NCBI RefSeq assembly: GCF_900090285.1
Contig: NZ_LT607754.1
Location: 186,001-250,000 of the forward strand
Origin: Micromonospora inositola
GTDB taxonomy: Bacteria; Actinomycetota; Actinomycetes; Mycobacteriales; Micromonosporaceae
Length of the DNA stretch: 64,000 bases
Direction of reading: 5' to 3'
Made by a program: the position numbers and the translations under genes. Positions 26,796-36,468 of the stretch are shown in pieces. The stretch's first letter is position 1. Every line of letters begins with the position of its first letter. The notes under the pieces were generated by a model. It saw only the letters and a program-made list of their open reading frames with translations. It was not told where the DNA came from and searched no databases.

Positions 26796-26833
26796 CGGAA
26801 GCCCTCGGTCCCGCCACGGACCGGGGGCTTCCG
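26796..26833 (+). terminator. Terminator hairpin of the DUF349 gene
   Basis: CGGAAGCCC (26796-26804) pairs with GGGCTTCCG (26825-26833), and inside it GGTCC pairs with GGACC around a 6-base loop. The structure begins 14 bases after the stop codon. Confidence 0.75.
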
Positions 26834-26927
26834 CGCGTCCGGACCGAACCCCTGCCGACGTCGCCGGCGGGGGTGTCGCACGCCCTGCCGGGGCCGCCGC
26901 GGGGCGGTCCCGGCCGTCGGCGGTCGG

Positions 26928-28427
26928 TCAGTGCGCGGCGCAGCCGGTGGTCGGCGCGGGCGCCGCGGCCGCCGCGCCGATCGTGGGCAGCCCGAGCAGC
27001 ACCCCGGGGGTACGCGGGGAGCGGCCGGCCTCGGCGGCGTCGCCGGCCCGGGTACGCCGGTGCGACAGCGGCTCGCCGTCGGCGTTGAGGTGGTGCGGGG
27101 CGGCGTACGTGACGGTGGTGTGCACGATGTCGCCCGGCCGGATCCGCCCGGCCAGTGTGCCGGCGTCGAAGTGCACCAGGCGGCCGTCGCGGGCGCGGCC
27201 GGACATCCGGCCGGTGCGCTCGTCCTTGCGCCCCTCGCCGACGGCGACCAGCACCTCGACGGTCTCCCCCACCAGGCGCTTGTTCTCCGCCCAGGTGATC
27301 TCCTCCACCGTGGCGATCAGCCGCTCGTAGCGCTCCTGCACGACCTGCTTGGGGAGCTGGCCGTCCATCGTCGCGGCCGGGGTGCCGGGGCGCTTGGAGT
27401 ACTGGAAGGTGAACGCCGACGAGAACCGGGCTTCCCGGACCACGTCGAGGGTCCGCTCGAAGTCCGCGTCGGTCTCGCCGGGGAAGCCGACGATGATGTC
27501 GGTGGTGATCGCCGCGTCGGGCATCGCCGCCCGGACCTTCTCGATGATCCCCAGGTACTTCTCCGACCGGTACGACCGGCGCATCGCGCGCAGCACCTCG
27601 TCGGAGCCGGACTGCAGCGGCATGTGCAGCGAGTGGCAGACGTTCGGCGTCTCGGCCATCGCGGCGATCACGTCGTCGGTGAAGTCCTTCGGGTGCGGGC
27701 TGGTGAACCGGACCCGCTCCAGCCCGTCGATGTCGCCGCATGCGCGCAGCAGCTTGCCGAACGCGTACCGGTCGCCGAACTCGACGCCGTAGGAGTTGAC
27801 GTTCTGCCCGAGCAGGGTCACCTCCAGCACGCCCTCGTCGACCAGGGCGCGCACCTCGGAGAGGATGTCGCCGGGGCGGCGGTCCTTCTCCTTGCCGCGC
27901 AGGGAGGGCACGATGCAGAACGTGCAGGTGTTGTTGCAGCCCACCGAGATCGACACCCAGCCGGCGTACGTCGACTCGCGCCGGGTGGGCAGCGTGGAGG
28001 GGAAGACGTCGAGGGATTCGAGGATCTCCACCTCGGCGGCGGCGTTGTGCCGGGCCCGCTCCAGCAGCACCGGCAGCGAGCCGATGTTGTGCGTGCCGAA
28101 GACCACGTCCACCCAGGGCGCCCTGCGGACGATCTCGCCGCGGTCCTTCTGGGCCAGGCAGCCGCCGACGGCGATCTGCATCCCGGGATGCTTGTCCTTC
28201 ACGGGGCGCAGATGACCCAGGTTGCCGTAGAGCCGGTTGTCGGCGTTCTCCCGGACGGCGCAGGTGTTGAACACCACCACGTCCGGGTTGTCGTCGGCCT
28301 CGGCGGCACGCACGTAACCGGCCTGTTCGAGCAGGCCGGAGATGCGCTCGGAGTCGTGCACATTCATCTGGCAGCCGTACGTTCGCACCTGGTAGGTGCG
28401 CGGGCTGCCCGCGGCTGCGGTAGTCAT
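26928..28427 (-). CDS. miaB: tRNA-2-methylthio-N6-dimethylallyladenosine synthase
   Basis: This 499-residue radical-SAM enzyme adds the methylthio group to i6A37 of tRNA. The N-terminal UPF0004 domain has its three Fe-S cysteines ([25 protein letters not shown]). The radical-SAM site is [15 protein letters not shown], and the TRAM domain lies near residues 380-440. An Ala/Thr/Pro-rich tail of about 45 residues, ending TTGCAAH, extends beyond the usual end. ATG 28427 begins the family-like region. Only 52 bp separate it from the divergent DUF2277 gene. It acts on the product of MiaA. Confidence 0.96.
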   Translation of the reverse strand: MTTAAAGSPRTYQVRTYGCQMNVHDSERISGLLEQAGYVRAAEADDNPDVVVFNTCAVRENADNRLYGNLGHLRPVKDKHPGMQIAVGGCLAQKDRGEIVRRAPWVDVVFGTHNIGSLPVLLERARHNAAAEVEILESLDVFPSTLPTRRESTYAGWVSISVGCNNTCTFCIVPSLRGKEKDRRPGDILSEVRALVDEGVLEVTLLGQNVNSYGVEFGDRYAFGKLLRACGDIDGLERVRFTSPHPKDFTDDVIAAMAETPNVCHSLHMPLQSGSDEVLRAMRRSYRSEKYLGIIEKVRAAMPDAAITTDIIVGFPGETDADFERTLDVVREARFSSAFTFQYSKRPGTPAATMDGQLPKQVVQERYERLIATVEEITWAENKRLVGETVEVLVAVGEGRKDERTGRMSGRARDGRLVHFDAGTLAGRIRPGDIVHTTVTYAAPHHLNADGEPLSHRRTRAGDAAEAGRSPRTPGVLLGLPTIGAAAAAPAPTTGCAAH

Positions 28428-28479
28428 GACGTGCACAGCGTATCCGGGCCGAGCTGGTCGGACCGAACGAGGAGGAGCC

Positions 28480-28707
28480 GTGTGCCGGAGCATCAAGACC
28501 CTGCGTGAGCCGTACGTCCCGGTGGTCACCGAGGAGGACGTCCGCGCGGCGGCGTTGCAGTACGTCCGGAAGATCTCGGGCTTCCGGACGCCCGCCGCCC
28601 ACAACGCGGCCGCCTTCGACGCCGCGGTGGACGCCGTGGCCGCCGCCACGGCGACCCTGCTCGACCAGCTGGTGGTGCGCGGCCAGCAGCCGACGGCCCG
28701 CGCCTGA
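28480..28707 (+). CDS. DUF2277 family small protein
   Basis: The 75-residue protein begins [42 protein letters not shown], the hallmark of DUF2277 (CR-x-I-KTLR and [11 protein letters not shown]). It is basic and helical with no signal or metal motif beyond one cysteine; the function is unknown. Start GTG 28480 behind GAGGAGGAG. It is divergent from miaB, a common arrangement in this group. Confidence 0.85.
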   Translation: MCRSIKTLREPYVPVVTEEDVRAAALQYVRKISGFRTPAAHNAAAFDAAVDAVAAATATLLDQLVVRGQQPTARA

Positions 28708-28755
28708 CGCCGCTTGACGCGCTCCCCGGCCGGCCCGCGCCGGCCGCGCCCGGGC

Positions 28756-29235
28756 TCAGGCCGCGGCTAACGCCGGGGCGACGGAGTCGGGGGCCCACCG
28801 GGAGCGGTGGCACTGCGACCAGCCCCGGCAGCCCGGGTCGGCCACGGTGCAGAGCCGCTGGTCGCTGAGCACCTCGCCGTCGTCCGTCTCGGTGACGGTG
28901 AAGTGCACCGGGCGGATGGTGCCGTCCGGGGCGACCAGCAGGTGCCGGCCGGCGTCCAGGGTGTCGTCACGCATCAGGCAGTTGCGGTCCAGCAGCCGGG
29001 CCAGCGCCGCGATGCTGGGCAGCTCGGGCAGCCGCTCGGGCACCCCGTAGCAGTCGACCATCGTGCCGAACTCCCCCGGCGTCTCCCACACATCGCAGAT
29101 CACCGCGTACGTGGGCAGCCGGGCCGGGTCGGCGACGGCGAGGGGCATCACCACCCGGCCGAGCGCCTCGGCCAGCGCGGGGTACACCTCCACGGGTGCC
29201 GCCCCGTCGATTCTCCAGTTCCACAGCTCGGTCAT
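28756..29235 (-). CDS. Hypothetical protein, actinobacterial
   Basis: A 159-residue cytoplasmic protein ([32 protein letters not shown]...) with no recognised motif. It has three cysteines near the C-terminus in [21 protein letters not shown], which might bind a metal. The 200-bp region upstream contains a GTnAC-n6-GTnAC direct repeat at 29325-29340. GGAGGCGGC precedes ATG 29235. I cannot assign a function. Confidence 0.65.
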   Translation of the reverse strand: MTELWNWRIDGAAPVEVYPALAEALGRVVMPLAVADPARLPTYAVICDVWETPGEFGTMVDCYGVPERLPELPSIAALARLLDRNCLMRDDTLDAGRHLLVAPDGTIRPVHFTVTETDDGEVLSDQRLCTVADPGCRGWSQCHRSRWAPDSVAPALAAA

Positions 29236-29324
29236 GCCGCCTCCTCGCTGTGCTCGATCCCACCGGCCTCCGGATCGGGCCTTACTGACGATGGTGGGGT
29301 GCATATGACCTCAGCCGGGGGCAA

Positions 29325-29340
29325 GTTACCGGTCTGTGAC
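29325..29340 (-). promoter_or_regulatory. GTnAC-n6-GTnAC direct repeat
   Basis: GTTAC-CGGTCT-GTGAC has the 11-bp-spaced direct-repeat form bound by OmpR-family regulators of actinomycetes (AfsQ1, MtrA and GlnR type). A near-identical site stands upstream of gluA. Here it lies about 90 bp upstream of the hypothetical gene that starts at 29235. Confidence 0.45.
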
Positions 29341-29438
29341 CATTCCGGGCAAAAATTCCTCGGGCGCTGTTGCTCCGAGTAGCGGGAAGATGACAGCTTA
29401 TCGGGTATCGTGCCGCTGCCCGGCAGGCGACATGGCGG

Positions 29439-30428
<990 letters not shown>

Positions 30429-30519
30429 CCCCACATGATCTCCGCGAAACCCGGCCGGCGCCACTCACGCGGCCCGACGCGTGCCGGAATTCGGACTCCC
30501 GGACACGGCGGGGACCGGT

Positions 30520-30574
30520 GTTACCGCTCCGTGACCATCTGAGTTGCGTCCCGCCACATGACCCCGCCTACAGT
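30520..30574 (+). promoter_or_regulatory. gluABCD promoter with upstream direct-repeat operator
   Basis: GTTAC-CGCTCC-GTGAC (30520-30535) matches the site at 29325-29340. It sits just upstream of a candidate -35 TTGCGT (30544-30549) and -10 TACAGT (30569-30574, spacer 19), a typical activator position. A GGGGTC-tacc-GACCCC hairpin (30585-30600) lies at the start of the leader. Confidence 0.45.
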
Positions 30575-30634
30575 TGCCGCACCGGGGGTCTACCGACCCC
30601 GCTTCCGGGACGACCGACAGGGACGGTGGACTAC

Positions 30635-31381
30635 GTGACGACGGGCGAACCGCTCATCGTGCTGGACCAGGTCAACAAGTACTTCGGCCCGCTGCACGTG
30701 CTGGACGACGTGTCACTCTCCGTCGGCAAGGGCGAGGTGGTCGTGGTGATCGGCCCCTCGGGCTCCGGCAAGTCGACGCTCTGCCGGACGATCAACCGAC
30801 TCGAGCCGATCAACTCCGGCGCCATCACCTTCGACGGCACGCCGCTGCCCGCCGAGGGCAAGGCGCTGGCGAAGCTGCGCAGCGAGGTCGGCATGGTCTT
30901 CCAGTCGTTCAACCTCTTCGCGCACAAGACGATCCTGGAGAACGTCACCCTCGGCCCGGTGAAGGTCCGCAAGGAGAAGCCGGCCGCCGCCCGCGAGCGC
31001 GGCCTGGCCCTGCTGGACCGGGTCGGCATCGCCAACCAGGCCGAGAAGTACCCGGCCCAGCTCTCCGGCGGCCAGCAGCAGCGGGCGGCGATCGCCCGCG
31101 CGCTGGCCATGCAGCCCAAGGCGATGCTCTTCGACGAGCCGACCAGCGCGCTGGACCCGGAGATGGTCGGCGAGGTGCTGGACGTGATGACCTCGCTGGC
31201 CCGCGACGGCATGACGATGGTCGTGGTCACCCACGAGATGGGCTTCGCCCGGCACGCGGCCAACCGGGTCATCTTCATGGCCGACGGCCAGCTCGTCGAG
31301 GACGCCCCGCCGGCGGAGTTCTTCGCGAACCCCCGCAGCGAGCGGGCCAGGGACTTCCTGTCCAAGATCCTCACCCACTAG
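30635..31381 (+). CDS. gluA: Glutamate ABC transporter, ATP-binding protein
   Basis: The 248-residue ATPase powers glutamate uptake. It has Walker [10 protein letters not shown], the Q-loop region [18 protein letters not shown], the ABC signature [15 protein letters not shown], Walker [15 protein letters not shown] and the switch His in VVTHEMGFA. The order ATPase, binding protein and two permeases matches the corynebacterial and streptomycete gluABCD operon. I prefer GTG 30635; an in-frame GTG nine bases upstream is possible. Confidence 0.95.
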   Translation: MTTGEPLIVLDQVNKYFGPLHVLDDVSLSVGKGEVVVVIGPSGSGKSTLCRTINRLEPINSGAITFDGTPLPAEGKALAKLRSEVGMVFQSFNLFAHKTILENVTLGPVKVRKEKPAAARERGLALLDRVGIANQAEKYPAQLSGGQQQRAAIARALAMQPKAMLFDEPTSALDPEMVGEVLDVMTSLARDGMTMVVVTHEMGFARHAANRVIFMADGQLVEDAPPAEFFANPRSERARDFLSKILTH

Positions 31382-31438
31382 GCGTCCGTTGTGGAGCGCG
31401 CCGTCCCCCGGCGGGCTCCATCGAAAAAGGAGATGAGT

Positions 31439-32314
31439 ATGCGTATGAAGCGCGTAGCGGCGCTCGCGGCGGCCGCCACCCTGGCGCTCGGGATGGCCGC
31501 CTGCGGCGGCGACTCCGAGAAGGGCACCGGCGCGGGCAGCAAGTCCTTCGCCGCCGGCAGCACCATGGAGAAGCTCAACAAGGCCCAGAAGATCAAGATC
31601 GGCACCAAGTTCGACCAGCCGGGCTTCGGCCAGAAGGGCCTGTCGGGCAAGCCGGAGGGCTTCGACGTCGAGATCGCGAAGATCATCGTCAAGGAGCTCG
31701 GCATCCCCGAGGACAAGATCGAGTTCGTGGAGACGCCGTCGAAGGTCCGTGAGGACAAGATCGTCGACGGCAGCGTCGACCTGGTCGCCGCGACCTACAC
31801 GATCAACGACAAGCGCAAGGAGCGCATCGCCTTCGCGGGCCCGTACTACGAGGCCGGCCAGAACATCCTGGTCAAGAAGGACGACACCACCATCACCGGC
31901 CCGGACTCGTTCAAGGACGGCACCAAGAAGGTCTGCTCGGTCACCGGCTCGACCCCGGCCGAGAACATCAAGAAGTACGTCAAGGACGTCGCCACCCAGT
32001 TGGTGCTCTTCGACACCTACGACAAGTGCCGCGACGCCGTCAAGGGCGGTCAGGTCGACGCCGTCACCACGGACAACGTGATCCTGCTCGGCTACATCGC
32101 CAAGGACGAGGCGTCGTTCAAGCTGGCCGGCGACAACTTCACCAAGGAGCCGTACGGCATCGGGGTGAAGAAGGATGACACCGCCTTCCGCACCTTCATC
32201 AACGACACGCTGGAGAAGGCGATCGCCGACGGCCGCTGGAAGAAGGCCTGGGACGACACCGCCGGCAAGTTCGGCGCGGAGCTGGGCAGCGCCCCGACCA
32301 TCAACCGCTACTGA
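31439..32314 (+). CDS. gluB: Glutamate-binding lipoprotein
   Basis: The 291-residue solute-binding protein has a lipoprotein signal (VAALAAAATLALGMAACGG, lipidated Cys about residue 22) and a type 3 periplasmic-binding domain: KIKIGTKFDQPGFGQKG, GFDVEIAKIIVKELGI, ATYTINDKRKERIAFAGPYY and DAVTTDNVILLGY. The ATG at 31439 has AAGGAG six bases upstream, the best spacing among three clustered ATGs. It is encoded 57 bp after gluA. Confidence 0.95.
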   Translation: MRMKRVAALAAAATLALGMAACGGDSEKGTGAGSKSFAAGSTMEKLNKAQKIKIGTKFDQPGFGQKGLSGKPEGFDVEIAKIIVKELGIPEDKIEFVETPSKVREDKIVDGSVDLVAATYTINDKRKERIAFAGPYYEAGQNILVKKDDTTITGPDSFKDGTKKVCSVTGSTPAENIKKYVKDVATQLVLFDTYDKCRDAVKGGQVDAVTTDNVILLGYIAKDEASFKLAGDNFTKEPYGIGVKKDDTAFRTFINDTLEKAIADGRWKKAWDDTAGKFGAELGSAPTINRY

Positions 32315-32355
32315 TCTGATCCTTCGATCTGGAGGGTGGGGAGGAACACCGACCC

Positions 32356-33063
32356 GTGAACGTGCTCATCGACAAGTTCGACGTCTTTGCGGGTGGTTTC
32401 TGGCTCACCCTCCAGATCTGCGTACTCGCCGCGATCGGCGCCCTGATCCTGGGCGCCGTCGTGGCGGTGCTCCGGATCTCCCCGGTGCCGCCGCTGCGCG
32501 CCGTCGGCACCGGCTACGTGAACGTCTTCCGCAACATGCCGCTGACCGTGGTGATGTTCTTCGCCGCGTTCGGCCTGCCGGCGCTCGGCTCCAACGCCGA
32601 CTTCCTGCGCATCCCCGGCGTGGACGCGCTCTTCACCCGGCTCGGCACCGACCTGCCGTACTTCCGCTTCGCGCTGATCGCCCTGGTGCTCTACACCGCG
32701 GCGTTCGTCTGCGAGGCGCTGCGCTCCGGCGTGAACGCGGTGCCGGCCGGGCAGGCCGAGGCCGCGCGCTCCATCGGTCTCACCTTCGGCCAGAACCTGC
32801 GCTACGTGGTCCTGCCGCAGTCCTGGAAGGCCTCGGTGGTGCCGCTCGGCTCGGTCATCATCGCGATGATCAAGAACTCGGCGCTGGCCGGCTTCTTCGG
32901 GGTCGTCGGCGATCTGTCGGCCACGGCCGACCAGCTCACCGGAGCCGAGGGCTACGCCTTCATCCCGGTCGCCATCGGCATCTCGATCGGCTACCTGATC
33001 ATGACCGTGCCGCTCGGCGCCCTGCTGGACCGGATCGAGAAGCGACAGGCGGTGGCCCGATGA
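32356..33063 (+). CDS. gluC: Glutamate ABC transporter permease GluC
   Basis: The 235-residue permease has about five membrane helices. It contains the polar-amino-acid permease signature EALRSGVNAVPAGQAEAARSIGLTFGQNLRYVVLPQ, which includes the EAA loop contacting the ATPase, and the N-terminal NVFRNMPLTVVMFF. The start is GTG 32356 behind GGAGGGTGGGGAGG-type sequence. Its stop overlaps the gluD ATG (ATGA). Confidence 0.95.
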   Translation: MNVLIDKFDVFAGGFWLTLQICVLAAIGALILGAVVAVLRISPVPPLRAVGTGYVNVFRNMPLTVVMFFAAFGLPALGSNADFLRIPGVDALFTRLGTDLPYFRFALIALVLYTAAFVCEALRSGVNAVPAGQAEAARSIGLTFGQNLRYVVLPQSWKASVVPLGSVIIAMIKNSALAGFFGVVGDLSATADQLTGAEGYAFIPVAIGISIGYLIMTVPLGALLDRIEKRQAVAR

Positions 33064-34028
33064 GTCAGCAGACCAGCGTCCTCTACGACGTCCCCGGCCC
33101 CCGCCAGCGGCGGATCACCCTGATCAGCAGCCTGGTTGCCGGGGTGGTCCTGCTCCTCGGGGTGTACTTCCTGATCTACCAGCCGCTGGACGACAAGGGC
33201 CAGTTCTCGATGGAGTTGTGGGGGCCGCTGGTCGACCCCTCCAACGAGAACTTCTCCCTGGTGTGGGACCGGATCGGCCTCGGCTTCAAGAACACGCTCA
33301 CCGCCGCCGCGCTGGCCATCGTCGCCTCGCTGGTGGTCGGCACCCTGCTGGCCGTGCTGCGGATCCAGCTCAAGAGCCTCGCCCGGCGGCGGTTCACCGG
33401 GCTGGCCACGCCGCTGGCGTACCTGCTGCGCGGGCTGAGCCTGCTGCTGTCGGCGGTCACCCGGGTCTGCGTCGAGGTGTTCCGGGGCCTGCCGGTCGTC
33501 ATCACCATCTTCTTCGTGGCCCGCGGGTTCCCCGAGTTCGGCATCTCGTTCGACACGCTCTGGTACCTGACGATCGGCCTGACCATCTACAACTCGGTGG
33601 TCATCGCGGAGATCCTCCGCTCCGGCATGGAAGGGCTGCCGGGGGGCCAGGCGGAGGCCGCCCGCGCCATCGGTCTCTCGCCGCTGCAGACCACCCGCAT
33701 GATCCTGCTGCCGCAATCCTTCCGGATCATGCTGCCGGCGCTGATCAGCCAGCTGGTCGTGGTGCTCAAGGACACCTCGCTGGGCTTCATCATCAGCTAC
33801 GAGGAGACCCTCAACATCGGCAAGCAGATCATCGGCGTGCTGGGCAACCCGATCCAGGTCTACGTCGTGATCGCGGTGCTGTTCATCGCGGTGAACTACT
33901 CGCTGTCGAAGCTGGCCCAGTACATCCAGCGCCGGCTCTCCCGGGGCCGCAAGACCGCCGGCACCCCGGCGCAGAACCCGCCCCCGGCGGCGCTCACGGC
34001 ACAGGCCGAGGGCGCGGGCAGCAACTGA
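33060..34028 (+). CDS. gluD: Glutamate ABC transporter permease GluD
   Basis: The 322-residue permease has an N-terminal helix (ITLISSLVAGVVLLLGVYFLIY), the conserved VFRGLPVVITIFF, and the EAA-loop segment EILRSGMEGLPGGQAEAARAIGLSPLQTTRMILLPQ. It ends in a Pro/Ala-rich tail. It is longer than GluC, as usual. ATG 33060 overlaps the gluC stop, so the two permeases are co-translated. The strong hairpin at 34043 ends the operon. Confidence 0.95.
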   Translation: MSQQTSVLYDVPGPRQRRITLISSLVAGVVLLLGVYFLIYQPLDDKGQFSMELWGPLVDPSNENFSLVWDRIGLGFKNTLTAAALAIVASLVVGTLLAVLRIQLKSLARRRFTGLATPLAYLLRGLSLLLSAVTRVCVEVFRGLPVVITIFFVARGFPEFGISFDTLWYLTIGLTIYNSVVIAEILRSGMEGLPGGQAEAARAIGLSPLQTTRMILLPQSFRIMLPALISQLVVVLKDTSLGFIISYEETLNIGKQIIGVLGNPIQVYVVIAVLFIAVNYSLSKLAQYIQRRLSRGRKTAGTPAQNPPPAALTAQAEGAGSN

Positions 34029-34042
34029 CCCACGGATACGAA

Positions 34043-34078
34043 ACGAGGGCCGGCCCGGGCATCCGGGCCGGCCCTCGT
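34043..34078. terminator. Strong bidirectional terminator between gluD and rny
   Basis: ACGAGGGCCGGCCCGG (34043-34058) and its exact complement (34063-34078) form a 16-bp perfect stem with a GCAT loop, 15 bases after the gluD stop and 41 bases after the rny stop on the other strand. Confidence 0.85.
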
Positions 34079-34118
34079 CGTGTCGGCCGCCTGCGGCGGC
34101 GCTGGGCCGACGTCGGCG

Positions 34119-35885
34119 TCAGCGGGCGATCTCGGTGACCCGGGACTCGCGGACCACAGTCACCCGGATCTGACCGGGGTAGGTCAGCTCCTCCTCGATC
34201 TGCTTGGCCACGTCCCGGGCCAGCACCGCCGCGCCGATGTCGTCGACGTCCTCCGGCTTCACCATCACCCTGACCTCCCGGCCCGCCTGCATCGCGAAGA
34301 CCTTTTCCACGCCGATCTTCCCGGCCGCGATCTCCTCGATCCGCTCCAGCCGCTTGACGTACGCCTCCAGGCTTTCCCGGCGGGCGCCCGGCCGCCCGCC
34401 GGAGCAGGCGTCGGAGGCCTGGGTGAGCACGGCCTCGATGGTCTGCGGCGGCACCTCGTTGTGGTGCGCCTCGATGGCGTGCACCACGTCCTCGCTCTCG
34501 CCGTACTTGCGGGCCAGGTCGGCGCCGATGATGGCGTGGCTCCCCTCCACCTCGTGGGTGAGCGCCTTGCCGATGTCGTGCAGGAAAGCGCAGCGCTTGA
34601 TGGTCGGCACGTCCAGCCGCAGCTCGGCCGCCATGATCCCGGCGATGTGCGCGGTCTCCACCAGGTGCTTGAGCACGTTCTGCCCGTACGACGTCCGGTA
34701 GCGCAGCCGGCCGAGCAGGGTGACCAGCTCCGGGTGGATCTCGGTGATGCCGACCTCGACCAGCGCATCCTCGGCGGCCCGGTGGCACAGCTCCTCGACC
34801 TCGTGGCGGGCCAGGTCGTAGATCTCCTCAATCCGGTGCGGGTGGATTCGCCCGTCGAGGACCAGCTTCTCCAGCGTGAGCCGGCCGACCTCCCGGCGTA
34901 CCGGGTCGAAGCAGGAGAGCAGCACCGCCTCGGGGGTGTCGTCGATGATCAGGTTGACCCCGGTGATCGACTCGAAGGCGCGGATGTTGCGCCCCTCCCG
35001 ACCGATGATCCGCCCCTTCATCTCGTCGCCCGGCAGGTGCAGGACGCTGACCACGCTCTCCGCGGTCTGCTCGCTGGCCACCCGCTGGATGGCGTCGACC
35101 ACGATGTGCCGGGCCCGCTGCTCGGCGGTGTTGCGGGCATCGGACTCGATGTCCCGGACCAGCAGCGCGGCCTCCCGCTTGGCCTGGCCCTCGATCGCCT
35201 CGACCAGCTCGACCCGGGCGGCGTCGGCGGTGAGCCCGGCCACCCGCTCCAGTTCCCGCCGGCGCTGCTCCTCCGCCTCGGCCACCGCCCGCTCCCGCTC
35301 CGCCAGCGCGTTCTCCCGGGCGGCGAGGGCGGCGCTGGCGGCGGTGAGCTGCCGCTCCCGCTCGGCGAGCCGCTCCACCTCCTCGGTGTGCAGCCGCTCC
35401 CGCTCGTCCATCCTGGCCGCCCGGCGTTCCACCTCGGCGGCCTGCTCCCGGGTGGTCGCGGCGAGCACGGCCACCTCCCGCTCGCCGCTGCGCCGGGCGG
35501 CCGTGCGGAGCTGCTCGGCGTCCGCCTCGGCCTGCTTGTGCGCCCGTTCCAGGACGGTGTCGGCCTCCGCACGGGCGTCGTCGAGCACTCGGCCGGCCTC
35601 GGCCCGGGCCGCCTTCGCCTCGGCCTTCGCGGCGGCCGCCTCGGCACGGGCCGCGGCGGCAGCCGACTTCGCCACGTCGATGGTGCTGTTCGCCTCGTCG
35701 GCGGCGGAACGCAGGGCGGCGAGCGACTGCTCCTGGCGGTCCTTCTCGGCGATGAAGGCCGGATCCTCGGGGGCCGGCGCGACGCCGATCCGGCGCAGCG
35801 CCCGGACGCCCACCAGGACGGCCCCGACCACCACGACGGCCAGGATCAGCACGACCGCGAGGATGACGACGTCGAAGCCGCTCAT
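34119..35885 (-). CDS. rny: Ribonuclease Y
   Basis: The 588-residue endoribonuclease starts mRNA decay from the membrane. It has an N-terminal transmembrane helix (VVILAVVLILAVVVVGAVLVGV), then about 200 residues of Ala/Glu/Arg coiled coil. A KH domain follows (EMKGRIIGREGRNIRAFESITGVNLIIDDTPEAV), then an HD domain (CAFLHDIGKALTHEVEGSHA) and the C-terminal SLEAYVKRLERIEEIA...MQAGREVRVMV region. ATG 35885 overlaps the stop of a short upstream ORF (ATGA), which suggests coupled translation. Confidence 0.95.
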   Translation of the reverse strand: MSGFDVVILAVVLILAVVVVGAVLVGVRALRRIGVAPAPEDPAFIAEKDRQEQSLAALRSAADEANSTIDVAKSAAAAARAEAAAAKAEAKAARAEAGRVLDDARAEADTVLERAHKQAEADAEQLRTAARRSGEREVAVLAATTREQAAEVERRAARMDERERLHTEEVERLAERERQLTAASAALAARENALAERERAVAEAEEQRRRELERVAGLTADAARVELVEAIEGQAKREAALLVRDIESDARNTAEQRARHIVVDAIQRVASEQTAESVVSVLHLPGDEMKGRIIGREGRNIRAFESITGVNLIIDDTPEAVLLSCFDPVRREVGRLTLEKLVLDGRIHPHRIEEIYDLARHEVEELCHRAAEDALVEVGITEIHPELVTLLGRLRYRTSYGQNVLKHLVETAHIAGIMAAELRLDVPTIKRCAFLHDIGKALTHEVEGSHAIIGADLARKYGESEDVVHAIEAHHNEVPPQTIEAVLTQASDACSGGRPGARRESLEAYVKRLERIEEIAAGKIGVEKVFAMQAGREVRVMVKPEDVDDIGAAVLARDVAKQIEEELTYPGQIRVTVVRESRVTEIAR

Positions 35886-36034
35886 GCCGTCGCCCCGCAA
35901 CGTGGGACCGTCTCCCGGCAACCTCCGGCCGTCTCCCGACCTCCGGCCGTCTCCCGACCGCCGGTGGCGTGGTCGGCGCCCGACCGGCCCGCGATGCGTG
36001 GAAGACCGCCGGTGAACCTGTGCCGCCCCGCCAT
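35882..36034 (-). CDS. 50-aa ORF translationally coupled to rny
   Basis: This ORF starts at ATG 36034 with AGGGGAGG (36048-36041) six bases upstream, an excellent ribosome site. It ends at TGA 35884-35882, overlapping the rny ATG. The peptide is basic and contains a tandem GGRETAGGRETAGGCRET repeat, encoded by two exact copies of an 18-bp unit (35923-35940 and 35941-35958). rny itself has no comparable Shine-Dalgarno, so this ORF probably delivers ribosomes to it. I do not recognise the peptide. Confidence 0.5.
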   Translation of the reverse strand: MAGRHRFTGGLPRIAGRSGADHATGGRETAGGRETAGGCRETVPRCGATA

Positions 36035-36468
36035 GGCCGCCTCCCCTGAACGTCGACTCCGCAGGAGACGTGCCGGGGGCACGCACCTGCGGCTCTGGAC
36101 GCCCGACCGGAGCGGCTGGCAGTGGGTAGCTCTCCGTCGGCGGTGCCCTCGAAAGGACATCGCCGACGGCCGGTTGCAGTTGTCGGCCGGCTCCGGACCG
36201 GCTGTCCGGAGCTGCCGTCAAGGGCCGGTGAAGCTGGCCAAAGTGATGCTGTTCTGTTACGAGATCTATGTTGTGCGCTTAGCCTGCGCTGGTCGGGCAA
36301 TGTGAACCTGTATGGCGAGGCTAGGTCGCGAGAGGCGGTTCGGTCAAGAACTCATGATCAAACCACCCGGACGGAGAGAAGTTGGGGCATCACCCAGCGC
36401 TGACCAGATGCCGGACACGGGTGGACAAAGACGGCGAGCCAGCAGGCGCGGAGGGGTGTCGGCCCTGC
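35886..36468. other. 583-bp stretch upstream of rny: leader ORF, two strong hairpins, AT-richer segment
   Basis: Apart from the 50-aa ORF there is no supported gene. On the minus strand the likely 5' leader holds two hairpins. The first is CCGTCGGCG/CGCCGACGG, extended to a CGAA-type loop (36134-36169). The second is GCTCCGGAC/GTCCGGAGC (36190-36212). Positions 36240-36370 are AT-richer and may hold the promoter; no clear hexamers are seen. Confidence 0.5.

Noticed and set aside
25375..28602. 1075-codon open frame on the minus strand across DUF349 and miaB
   Set aside because: It runs antisense to DUF349 and out of frame with miaB, and shows only low-complexity Arg/Ser-rich sequence.
34080..36305. 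741-codon plus-strand frame opposite rny
   Set aside because: Antisense to the rny coiled-coil codons; no ribosome site and no known domain.
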